DNA of 64,000 nucleotides from JACDHG01 sp963811585 (GTDB lineage Bacteria; Actinomycetota; Actinomycetes; Propionibacteriales; Nocardioidaceae): positions 930,001 through 994,000 of the forward strand of contig CAWERR010000006.1 of the NCBI GenBank assembly GCA_963811585.1, read 5' to 3'. The position numbers and the translations under genes are program-made. Each line of letters opens with the position of its first letter. The stretch's first letter is position 1. This document shows positions 27,233 to 35,047 of the stretch, piece after piece. The notes beneath the pieces are model-generated. The model was given only the letters and a program-made list of their open reading frames with translations. It did not search any database and had not been told where the DNA came from.

Positions 27233-27943
27233 TCACCCACACTCGCCGGTTCTTTCGTCGAGAGGCCCTTGCGCTAGTCGCGTCTGCAACGGCGGAACGG
27301 GCGCTTCGAGGCCTGCAACGGCTCGGAGACCGGAGAGGATGTCGTCGGGTCGGACGGCGGGAGTTCCATGCCGTACAACCACCTCCAGTATCGCACACAT
27401 CTGGTCGCCGCTCTCGTCCACTGTGCGACGTGAGCGCGACCACCGCCGCCCGACAGTCAAACGTGCGCACTCCCCTCTTGGTCATTCGTTCGACCTCGAC
27501 CTCCCTCGTGGCCAGGAAACGGGCGACCGCATCCTCAGCCGCGGCCGGGTCGACACCGGGCAGCGCGATCGTCCACTGTCCGGCCTCGAGCCGGTCTGCC
27601 AGCGCGCCCTGGGTCGCCACGACCACGTCGAGGATGTCGAGGCCGTCGGGGAGGGCGGCGTCGAGCCGCGCCGTACGTCGGCGGGGTCAACTACTTCGGT
27701 GACCCCGATCTCGACGTACTCCGCCTCGCTGGCGGCGCCGGTGGGAGAGGCGTTGGCGTAGGAGATCCGCGGGTGCGGGTTGAACCCGGACGAGTACGCG
27801 ATCGGCAAGCCCGCCCGGCGTACAGCCCGCTCAAATGCACGCCCGAAGTCGCGGTGGCTGGTGAACCGCAGCCGGCCCCGTTTCGCGTAGCGCATCCGCA
27901 GTTTCTGCACGGGTGGCGGTTGCTGCGGGGGCTGTTCGGGCAC
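27233..27943 (-). CDS. TIGR03936-type (DUF2344) radical-SAM-associated protein, frame-disrupted
   Basis: GTG at 27943 gives VPEQPPQQPPPVQKLRMRYAKRGRLRF, the family's entry motif, then TSHRDFGRAFERAVRRAGLP, YSSGFNPHPRISYANASPTG and SEAEYVEIG. After shifts near 27680 and 27415 it continues with ALPGVDPAAAEDAVARFL and ends VPPLQTRLAQGPLDERTGECG. About 236 residues. In most Actinobacteria this gene directly follows the TIGR03960 radical SAM gene upstream of rne. Here the partner is 7 kb away at 35.0-37.0 kb, with eight other genes in between. The biochemical role is unknown. Confidence 0.85.
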
Positions 27944-27975
27944 GCCGCACGATAGCCGCGGGGGTTGTCCCGCCA

Positions 27976-29279
27976 CTAATCCGGGACGTTGGCAGGTGAC
28001 GCCACGTCGTCCGGAGACTCGATGTCATCAAGCGAGAAGATCTTCGGGATCGGCGACGGCAGCAGACAGGAAGAGCAGAGCGCGCCTCCGACGGACGCCA
28101 GCAGCAAGGTCTCCCGCAGGCCGACCGGCGCCGAGCACACCGCCGAGGACAGCACCGAGTGGGCGGACAGCCGTAGTTGATCGTGCGTGTAACGCGCCCG
28201 AGACCCGACTGCGCATGCCGTCTGGGATGACGCTGGTCTGCATCGAGTTCAGGTTAATGTCGAATAACATCACCCCGAATCCAGACACGAACTCAGCCGC
28301 ACCGAGGGTTACCGCCTCGACCAGGTCGGGCCGGCCGCGAGCGCGAGGACCGCGATCGGGGCGGGGAAGAGGATGGCGCCGACCACGACCATGCGGCCCG
28401 ATCCCGAACCTCCGCGACAGCCGCGGGGCCGCGAACGCGCCGAGTAGACCGCCCACCGCGCCGATCCCGAACGCGAGTCCGATGACACCGGCCGAGAGCC
28501 CGAGGGTCCGGCTCGCAAAGAGGATCAGCAGGGCAGCCGCCATGAACGTGAAGAAGTTGACCGTGGTCGCGCACGCCAGGCTGGCGCGGAGGTAGGGGTC
28601 GGGTGACCACGAACTTCAGCCCTGTCCACATCCGCTGCCGCCAGGTTTCTCCGCTCGAGGTGTCGACGGGCCGCTCGGTCACATCGAGCCGGCCGATCAC
28701 CCACGCGGAGTAGAGGAACGACACTGCGTCGACGAGCACCGCGATCGGGGCCGTGAGCAGCTGGATCAGCCCACCGCCCAGGGCTGGGCCGGCGATGAAC
28801 GACGTCGATCGGCTGATGCTGATAGGCGTTGGCCTCGACGTAGTCGCGCTTGGGGACGATGGACACGAAGAACGGCGGGTACGACGTGCCGAAGAGCACC
28901 GACCGAACCCGCTCAGCAGCGCCACGACGAACAACTGCGGCAGCGTGAGCGCGTCGAGGGCCTACGCAATGGGGATGCTCAGCAGCACAGCGAACCGCGC
29001 GAGGTCGGCTACGACCATCAACCGCTGCTTGCTCGGCTGATTCTCAACCCAGCTGCCGATGAGGAGCGAGAGCAGGTTCGGTGTCCAGACCGCCGCGGTC
29101 AGCAGCCCGACCTCACGCGGCGTCGCGTGGAGCATGACGACGGCGATCAAGGGGATCGCGAGCTCGCTGACCCGGTCTCCGAACTGCGAGACGGACTCGC
29201 CGACCCAGAACCTGCGGAAGGTCAGGTTGCCCCACACGCTTGCTCTCGTGCTGGGTTGAAGCTCGGGTGCGTCACTCAT
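27976..29279 (-). CDS. MFS transporter, MFS_3/EntS-like (frame-disrupted)
   Basis: Start ATG 29279 overlaps the upstream ArsR gene by 8 nt. About 430 residues in several frames: FRRFWVGESVSQFGDRVSELAIPLIAVVML, AVWTPNLLSLLIGSWVE, PPFFVSIVPKRDYVEANA, SFIAGPALGGGLIQLL, LFASRTLGLSAGVIGLAFGIGAVGG and FGVMLFDINLNSMQTSVIPD. Shifts near 28965, 28900, 28825, 28600, 28400, 28330 and 28170. About twelve membrane helices are expected. Coupling to an ArsR-type regulator suggests inducible efflux of a drug or other small molecule. The end is taken from the frame finishing SPDDVASPANVPD. Confidence 0.82.
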
Positions 29280-29922
29280 CGGCGCTCGCCTCGTCAGGCT
29301 CGTCAGGCACGCCAGCCCCCGCTGGCCCACCTGCGACGTCGGCGTCGTCGGCGTCGGGAAGGAAGTAGCGGAGGATGCGGACACCCCTGCTGCCCGCAGG
29401 GTCTGCGTCGTGATCGCGTCGCACGACGTACGGCGCCAGGATCTCCTCGATCCGTGCGTTGATGTCGCCAGCCTCGTCGGCCGTGACCACGACTCGGGTG
29501 TTGGCCGAACCCCCGACCTTCTTCCAGTGCCCCTCCAGCCGCGGGGCGACCTCGTCCAGCCAGGTCTGGACGAGGTCCTCCCCCGCCGCCATCAGTTGGC
29601 CGCGAAGCATGCCGGCGGCCGCCTGCCCCTCGTCGTCGTCGGGCATCTCGAACCGAAAGCCCTTGGCCACGGCCTGCCACCAGCGCTGGCGGCGGTCCTG
29701 TCCCCCGCTCCAGTCGCTGACGAGGCCGAACTCCGCGAGGTGGCGTAGGTGCCAGCTCGCCACCGAAGGCGAGGCATTGACGTGGGGTGCGAGCTGGGTC
29801 GCCGTGGCCGGCCCGTGACGCTGCAGCCGCGTCAGGATCGCCAAGCGGACCGGGTGAGCGAGCGCCCGCATCGCCCGGGGATCGGTAACCTCGAAATCAC
29901 CCATCGGATTCGTGAGAGACAT
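29272..29922 (-). CDS. ArsR-type winged-helix transcriptional regulator
   Basis: This 216-residue protein from ATG at 29922 (MSLTNPMGDFEVTDPRAMRALAHPVRLAIL) carries the ArsR/HTH_20 winged helix at residues about 15-80, with recognition helix SVASWHLRHLAEFGLV. There are no metal-binding Cys residues, so it is probably not a metal sensor. The C-terminal domain (RWWQAVAKGFRFEMPDD) is like that of regulators paired with MFS exporters. It is the first gene of a two-gene operon with the overlapping MFS transporter and has a perfect inverted repeat just before its start. Confidence 0.88.
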   Translation of the reverse strand: MSLTNPMGDFEVTDPRAMRALAHPVRLAILTRLQRHGPATATQLAPHVNASPSVASWHLRHLAEFGLVSDWSGGQDRRQRWWQAVAKGFRFEMPDDDEGQAAAGMLRGQLMAAGEDLVQTWLDEVAPRLEGHWKKVGGSANTRVVVTADEAGDINARIEEILAPYVVRRDHDADPAGSRGVRILRYFLPDADDADVAGGPAGAGVPDEPDEASADE

Positions 29923-29927
29923 ATTTC

Positions 29928-29941
29928 GAGAGTAACCTCTC
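29928..29941. promoter_or_regulatory. Candidate ArsR-type operator
   Basis: GAGAGTAACCTCTC is a perfect palindrome (arms GAGAG/CTCTC, spacer TAAC) 5 nt upstream of the ArsR-type gene start, placed where bound protein would block transcription or translation initiation of the regulator-exporter operon. Confidence 0.5.
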
Positions 29942-30074
29942 ACAATTGCTTCAGTCAACGACTTCGGACACTCCGCGCCAGGACCGCCACCGCGCGCCGT
30001 GCGTCGTCTAGCCTGTCCACGCATCGTCCGGCGGCCACACCGCCCGGATCCGTCGAGACCTCCAGGGGTTCCGC

Positions 30075-30611
30075 ATGAGCAACCAAGACTTCCCGTCGTA
30101 TCCCGAGGAGAGTGGCCGCGCCGATCAGGAGGCGTACCGCACGAGCCTGGAGCCGCCCCCGTCGATCACGACAGCCGTCCTGATGATGCGCATCGGGGCC
30201 GCAGTCAGCGCCATCACCATCATCGTGGGACTGCTCACGCTCGACTCCCTCAAGGACGAGATACGCGCGGATCTCAGGACAGATGGAACCTTCAGCCAGT
30301 CCGACCTGGACGCCGCATTCGGGGTGGCCGTTGCGTTCATCGTCGTCGTGGGACTCATCGGAGTCGCGCTCTGGCTCTGGATGGCGTCTGCAAACGGCAA
30401 GGGCAAGAGTTGGGCTCGCATCCTTGCCACCATCTTCGGCGTGATCAACGTCCTGGGCTTCGTCTTCTCGCTGACAGCAAGCACTCAGACCGTGGCGTCG
30501 CTCGTGCTCGGAGCCATCAGCGTCGGCGTCGGAGTGACCGCCTTGGTGTTTATGTACCGGCCTGACGCAACGGCGTTCTACCAGTCCCAAAAAGCGTCGG
30601 TGAACCGCTGA
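30075..30611 (+). CDS. Membrane protein of unknown function, four helices
   Basis: This 178-residue protein has a polar N-terminus of about 35 residues (MSNQDFPSYPEESGRADQE), then four hydrophobic segments at roughly 37-57, 84-105, 114-136 and 143-163 and a short polar tail. The gene is divergent from the ArsR operon. Similar small tetra-spanning proteins with a proline- or acid-rich N-terminus are common near actinobacterial regulators, but I cannot name a family or function. Confidence 0.75.
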   Translation: MSNQDFPSYPEESGRADQEAYRTSLEPPPSITTAVLMMRIGAAVSAITIIVGLLTLDSLKDEIRADLRTDGTFSQSDLDAAFGVAVAFIVVVGLIGVALWLWMASANGKGKSWARILATIFGVINVLGFVFSLTASTQTVASLVLGAISVGVGVTALVFMYRPDATAFYQSQKASVNR

Positions 30612-30672
30612 TCCATCGGGGCACATAGCCCCTTCGGTCCGGCCGCAGCGACGGCCGCGACAATGGTCGACT

Positions 30673-31875
30673 GTGTCCTCTCACCGTCGCCAGCAGCTGT
30701 TCATCCTGATCGGGCTGGTGGCGCTGTCGTTCAACCTGCGGCCCGCCGCGCTGAGCGTCGGTCCGGTGCTGCCCGAGATGCGGGCTGCACTGTCGATGAG
30801 CGCGACGATGGCGGGGGTGGTCACGACCCTGCCCGTCGTGTGCTTCGCCGGCTTCGCCTCGGTTGCACCGTGGGCTGCGCGTCGGATGGGCATGCACCGG
30901 GTCATGTTGGTGTCGCTCGGGTTGGCGGCCGGCGGCTTGTTCGTCCGCGCCGAGGCAGCCACGACGAGCATCTTCATCGCCGCCACCATCCCTGCGCTTG
31001 CCGGGATGGCGACTGCCAACGTGCTGCTGCCGTCGCTGGTGAAGCGGCACTTCCCCACGCGGATCGGATTGCTGACGTCGATCTACAGCACGGCCTTGGC
31101 GATTGGGCTCACCTGCGCCTCGGTGCTGACGGTGCCGATCGCCGAGGCCAGTGGCTCCTGGCGAGTCGGGCTGGCTGCCTGGGGAGTCACGGCAGCCGTT
31201 GCCGCACTCCCCTGGCTGGTGCTGATCCGACACGACGTACGACCCGAGCCGGAGGCGGACCTACCGCCCAGGTTGTCCGCTCGAGAGCTCTCTCGGACAC
31301 GTCTGGCCTGTGCCATGGCGCTGTTCTTCGCCGCGCAGTCGCTGCAGGCGTACAGCATCTTCGGATGGTTGCCGCAGATCTTCCGCGACGCGGGTTTCTC
31401 CGCGCAGACCGCCGGGCTGCTGCTCGGCCTGACGACTGCCATGGCGATCCCGGCTTCCTTCGTGCTCCCCGCCCTCGTCGTGCGCCGCACCAACCAAGCG
31501 CCGCTCATCTTCGTCCTGTGCGGGTGCTACGTCGTCGGCTACGTCGGGCTGATCCTCTGGCCGACCGAGGGGGCGCTGATCTGGACCGTGCTCATCGGCA
31601 TCGGCACCGGCATGTTCCCGGTGGCCCTCACGCTGATCGGGCTGCGTGCTCGGACGCCTGACGGGACCGCGGCTTTGTCGGGGTTCACCCAGTCGGTCGG
31701 CTACCTCGTCGCCGCGGTCGGCCCCTTCATGATGGGCGCCCTGTATGACGCCACCGGCGGATGGACGGTGCCTCTGACTTTGCTCACCGTGCTCGTCGCC
31801 GGCCAAGCTGCGGCCGGCTGGGTGGTGTCGCGACCCCGCTTCATCGAGGACGAGGTTGCCGGTCGTCCGCGCTGA
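30673..31875 (+). CDS. MFS transporter, CynX/NimT family
   Basis: This 400-residue protein from GTG at 30673 starts MSSHRRQQLFILIGLVALSFNLRPAALSVGP. The NLRPA motif in helix 1 is typical of the CynX/NimT (cyanate/nitroimidazole) group. Twelve helices are apparent, with AAWGVTAAVAALPWL at the centre and SLQAYSIFGWLPQIFRDAG in helix 7. The substrate is unknown; family members import or export small anions or amides. The last 35 nt overlap the convergent acetyltransferase gene. Confidence 0.88.
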   Translation: MSSHRRQQLFILIGLVALSFNLRPAALSVGPVLPEMRAALSMSATMAGVVTTLPVVCFAGFASVAPWAARRMGMHRVMLVSLGLAAGGLFVRAEAATTSIFIAATIPALAGMATANVLLPSLVKRHFPTRIGLLTSIYSTALAIGLTCASVLTVPIAEASGSWRVGLAAWGVTAAVAALPWLVLIRHDVRPEPEADLPPRLSARELSRTRLACAMALFFAAQSLQAYSIFGWLPQIFRDAGFSAQTAGLLLGLTTAMAIPASFVLPALVVRRTNQAPLIFVLCGCYVVGYVGLILWPTEGALIWTVLIGIGTGMFPVALTLIGLRARTPDGTAALSGFTQSVGYLVAAVGPFMMGALYDATGGWTVPLTLLTVLVAGQAAAGWVVSRPRFIEDEVAGRPR

Positions 31876-32350
31876 CGTCGGGTTGCGGCCGAACCATCAA
31901 GGTCGTGGCGGGCTCGAACCCGGCACGGCCGTAGAGCGGGATCGAGCGCTCGCTGGGGCTGAGCACGAGACGCGCGAAGCCGTTGGCATCGGCATAGGCG
32001 ATGGCGGCGTCGAGCAATGCCTCGCCGAGGCCGTCGCCTCGGTGAGCCGGGGCGACATAGACATTGGCGATGTAGCCCCACTGGCGGGCTGGGCCAGGTG
32101 CGTCGGCGGATCGTGGCTTGGGCATCCGAGTGAACACGAAGAGGTTGAGCATGCCGACGGCTTCGCTCGCGATCTCTGCTAGCCAGGTCACGCGCTGGTC
32201 TACCTCGCGCTGGAACCAAGTAGTGAACTCGCCTTCGAACATGGGGTCGTCGATCGGCGCGCCATGGGCTTGCTCGGTCCACGCACGTCGCAGCCGGCCA
32301 ATCGCGGATATGTCGGCGAGACCTGCCTGTCGAGTCGACGCGGCGCTCAC
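31841..32350 (-). CDS. GNAT family N-acetyltransferase
   Basis: This 169-residue protein shows the GNAT fold: N-terminal helix (DISAIGRLRRAWTEQ), central strand IANVYVAPAHRGDGLGEALLDAAI with the acetyl-CoA-binding motif A around residues 95-118, and the C-terminal LVLSPSERSIPLYGRAGFEPA. Acceptor unknown. It is the second gene of a two-gene operon: its start overlaps the stop of the SnoaL-like gene by four nucleotides. Confidence 0.88.
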   Translation of the reverse strand: MSAASTRQAGLADISAIGRLRRAWTEQAHGAPIDDPMFEGEFTTWFQREVDQRVTWLAEIASEAVGMLNLFVFTRMPKPRSADAPGPARQWGYIANVYVAPAHRGDGLGEALLDAAIAYADANGFARLVLSPSERSIPLYGRAGFEPATTLMVRPQPDVSADDRQPRPR

Positions 32351-32721
32351 CAGCGCTCGGCGAGGTGCTCGCGGCCAGTGGGTGGCTCGTAGGGCTCAGG
32401 CCAGAAGTCGGTGATCGCGGTGATCAGCCCTGCGTCGTCGAACGAGAAGAACGCCATCGCGTCGGCGGAATCGTCACCGACCGTCCAGTCGAACCACACC
32501 ACCCCGTCGGTGGCATCAGCGAGCACGACCTTGGGCGACAAGTGCCAGTCGCCCGGGAACTCCTGGTTGAAGCGCAGGTAGCGCGCGCGGCCGACGATCC
32601 GCTCGCGCGACTGCGGGATTTCGTAGACGACGTCAGGGTGGAGCAGGGCCGCCCAGTCATCCCAGTCGCGTCGCTCGAGCGTGTCGATGAACCGCCTCAC
32701 CACGGCTGTCGTGTCTGTCAT
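32347..32721 (-). CDS. SnoaL-like / NTF2-fold protein
   Basis: This 124-residue protein has the cone-shaped NTF2/SnoaL pattern: MTDTTAVVRRFIDTLERRDWDDWAALLHPDVVYEIP, a middle GRARYLRFNQEFPGDWHL and a C-terminal sheet (VVWFDWTVGDD, FFSFDDAGLITAITDFWPEPYEPP). Enzymatic members are small hydrolases or isomerases, but many are of unknown role. It precedes the overlapping GNAT gene, so a shared pathway is possible. Confidence 0.85.
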   Translation of the reverse strand: MTDTTAVVRRFIDTLERRDWDDWAALLHPDVVYEIPQSRERIVGRARYLRFNQEFPGDWHLSPKVVLADATDGVVWFDWTVGDDSADAMAFFSFDDAGLITAITDFWPEPYEPPTGREHLAERW

Positions 32722-32788
32722 CCGGCCAACCTAGCCAGGCCCGCAGACAGGCCCGCGTTCGGCCAGGGTGGCCGGAGGTGCGCCGCCG

Positions 32789-34168
32789 CTACCTCTGCCT
32801 GCGCCAGGGGCCAGTCACGGCAAACGTCGTACCCGGGTCGTAGACGTTGAAGTACATGACGCGGCCGTCCGGGGAGAACGACACACCTGCCAGCTCGCCA
32901 GTCTCGCCCGGGGTGGTCACCTGCCGGTTGCGGGCGAAGATGAACGGCTCGCCGTCGGCTGTGGTGCCGATCATGTAGTTCTCGCCGCTGGAGTCCTCGC
33001 AGATCATCAGGCCGCCGTACGGCGACACGCACATGTTGTCGGGTGCCTCATACGTGTCGTCGGTGCCGTCGGTGCCGTTGAAGATCAGCTCGAGCGTCAG
33101 CTTGTTGCGCCTCGGGTCGTAACGCCAGACCTGGCCCTCGTGCGAACCCACCGAGCCGTCCTGAGGTCGGGCGAAGGACGACACGAAGTACGCCGAATGG
33201 TCTGCCGCTCCCCACCACGCACCTTCGAGTTTCTGGCCACGGGTGATCGGCTTCGGGTAGTCCTGCGCCCGGGTCGGGGTGGTGGTGGCCTTCGGGTCGG
33301 GTACGTCGAACCACTCGATCCCGCCGAACGACGCTCCGACCTCCTGCACCGTGGACAGGTCCTCGAGGCCCGGCACGTGCAAAGCCTGCAATTTCCCACC
33401 AAACCGGAGGCTGCCGTAGCCGCCGAGCGGCCTGCGTGGCACGAACCGGTAGTAGCTGCCGAGCGGTGCCCCGCTGAAGGCGTCCTCGGTCTCATAGAGG
33501 ATGCCGGTGTGCGGGTCGACGGCGACTGCCTCGTGCATGAAGCGACCCATAGCCCTGAGCGCGAACGGGTCGGCGTTACGGCGGTTGTCAAAGGGGTCAA
33601 CCTCGAAGATCCACCCGTGGTCCTTGTTGTAGCCATTGGTCCCGGCCCTGTCCTCGGTCTCCTCGCACGTCAGCCAGGTGCCCCACGGCGTGATGCCTCC
33701 TGAGCAGTTGATCGCGGTTCCGCCCAGGCTGACGTACTCCTGCTGCGTGCGCAGGGAGCGGTCAAGCACGAGCGTCGTGGTGCCCCCAGCAGCCCCCCGG
33801 TCGTACGTCGTGTCGAGGCCCGCCGTCGGCACCTTGTGGGGAGCCTCAGGGTTGGCCTCATGGTTGCGGACGAGATGAGTGTGCTTCGAACGCGTCGCGA
33901 AGCTGCCCATGCCGTCGCACCGGCTCGGCACCAGACCACCACCGGACTTCATCGGCTGTCCTTCACGGGACAGGATGCGATAGGAGAAGCCCTTGGGCAA
34001 GTCGAGAATGCCGTGGCGATCGCGCACCAAGGGGCCGTAGCCCTTGGCGGGGCCGCGCGTTCCAGCTGCGGGGTTGGCCGTGAAGAGCGACTCCACGCTC
34101 CCCGCGATGCCGACTGTGAGACCGGCCGCGCCGGTCTTCACCAGGAAGTCTCTTCGGGACAGTGCCAT
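32789..34168 (-). CDS. PhoX family (DUF839) phosphatase-like protein with Tat signal
   Basis: This 459-residue protein begins MALSRRDFLVKTGAAGLTVG, a clear twin-arginine signal, so it is exported folded. PhoX-family features follow: GLVPSRCDGMGSF, VRNHEANPEAPHK, CSGGITPWGTWLTCEETE, MGRFMHEAVAVDPHTGILYETED, and late DNMCVSPYGGLMICEDSSGEN. The cysteine in CSGGITPWGTWLTCEE is at the position of an iron ligand in PhoX. It may be a Ca/Fe-dependent alkaline phosphatase, but many DUF839 proteins are untested. Alone on its strand between the SnoaL and DinB genes. Confidence 0.85.
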   Translation of the reverse strand: MALSRRDFLVKTGAAGLTVGIAGSVESLFTANPAAGTRGPAKGYGPLVRDRHGILDLPKGFSYRILSREGQPMKSGGGLVPSRCDGMGSFATRSKHTHLVRNHEANPEAPHKVPTAGLDTTYDRGAAGGTTTLVLDRSLRTQQEYVSLGGTAINCSGGITPWGTWLTCEETEDRAGTNGYNKDHGWIFEVDPFDNRRNADPFALRAMGRFMHEAVAVDPHTGILYETEDAFSGAPLGSYYRFVPRRPLGGYGSLRFGGKLQALHVPGLEDLSTVQEVGASFGGIEWFDVPDPKATTTPTRAQDYPKPITRGQKLEGAWWGAADHSAYFVSSFARPQDGSVGSHEGQVWRYDPRRNKLTLELIFNGTDGTDDTYEAPDNMCVSPYGGLMICEDSSGENYMIGTTADGEPFIFARNRQVTTPGETGELAGVSFSPDGRVMYFNVYDPGTTFAVTGPWRRQR

Positions 34169-34287
34169 GGCTTACCACCTCATGCGACGGTGCGGATGCG
34201 TACTTCGAGGCTAGTTAGGGCAGGCCGAGTCCGCATCTCGAGAGGTCGAGCAGATCACACGACCGACAGGGGCACTAGCCTGTCCGC

Positions 34288-35013
34288 ATGCGGCGCTTCG
34301 ACGACGAGGATCTCACCGGCGCGGAGTTCCGCGAGTGCGACCTGAGCAGGGCGCGATTGGTCGGCGTGGTCATGCAGGACGCCGAGATAGACGGTCTTAT
34401 CACCAACCTTGTGGTCAACGGGGTCCAGGTGATGCCATACGTCGAGGCCGAGCTCGACCGCCGGCACCCGGTGCGGCTGCTGATCCGGTCTGACGATCCG
34501 TCCGACCTGCGGGAGGCCTGGCGGCAGTTGCGGGCCGACTGGGCCACGACCGCCGTGCGGGTCCGGGCCATGCCCGACGGGAGTGAGCGTCAAGGCGTGG
34601 ACGGCGAGTGGTCGATGATCGAGACCCTGCGTCACCTGGTCTTCGTGCACGACTCGTGGTTCCGGCGTTGCGTGCTTGGGTTGACCGAGCCCTTCACCCC
34701 CATGGGCCTGGCATCGGCATTCGTGCCCAACCAGGAGGAGCAGGGCCTCGACCCGTCCAGCCGGCCGAGCCTGGACGAGGTGCTGGATGTGCGCGACCGG
34801 CATGGCTCGGAGATCGAAGCGTGGCTGGCCGAGGTCACGCGTGAGCAGCTCGCGCAGACCGCGCCGGTGCCCTCCGACGACGGGTGGCCCCCGTACGCCA
34901 GAGGGCGGTCGGTGCGGCAGTGTCTCGGCACCGTCCTCAACGAGGAGTGGGCCCACCACAGTTTCTGCGTACGCGACCTCGACAAGCTGTCGGGCCAGGA
35001 GGCTCTGCAGTAG
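34288..35013 (+). CDS. DinB-type protein with N-terminal pentapeptide-like segment
   Basis: The 241-residue product has two parts. Residues 1-35 look like a short pentapeptide-repeat run (DLTGAEFRECDLSRARLVG). From residue about 65 a DinB-like four-helix domain follows: EAWRQLRADWATTAVRV, WSMIETLRHLVFVHDSWFRR with the metal-binding His, and a C-terminal VLNEEWAHHSFCVRDLDKL. Such fusions occur widely in Actinobacteria without a known function. An exact 14-bp sequence flanks the gene on both sides. Confidence 0.8.
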   Translation: MRRFDDEDLTGAEFRECDLSRARLVGVVMQDAEIDGLITNLVVNGVQVMPYVEAELDRRHPVRLLIRSDDPSDLREAWRQLRADWATTAVRVRAMPDGSERQGVDGEWSMIETLRHLVFVHDSWFRRCVLGLTEPFTPMGLASAFVPNQEEQGLDPSSRPSLDEVLDVRDRHGSEIEAWLAEVTREQLAQTAPVPSDDGWPPYARGRSVRQCLGTVLNEEWAHHSFCVRDLDKLSGQEALQ

Positions 35014-35047
35014 AAGCGCTGACTCCGGGTTGATCCTCATCCACCGG

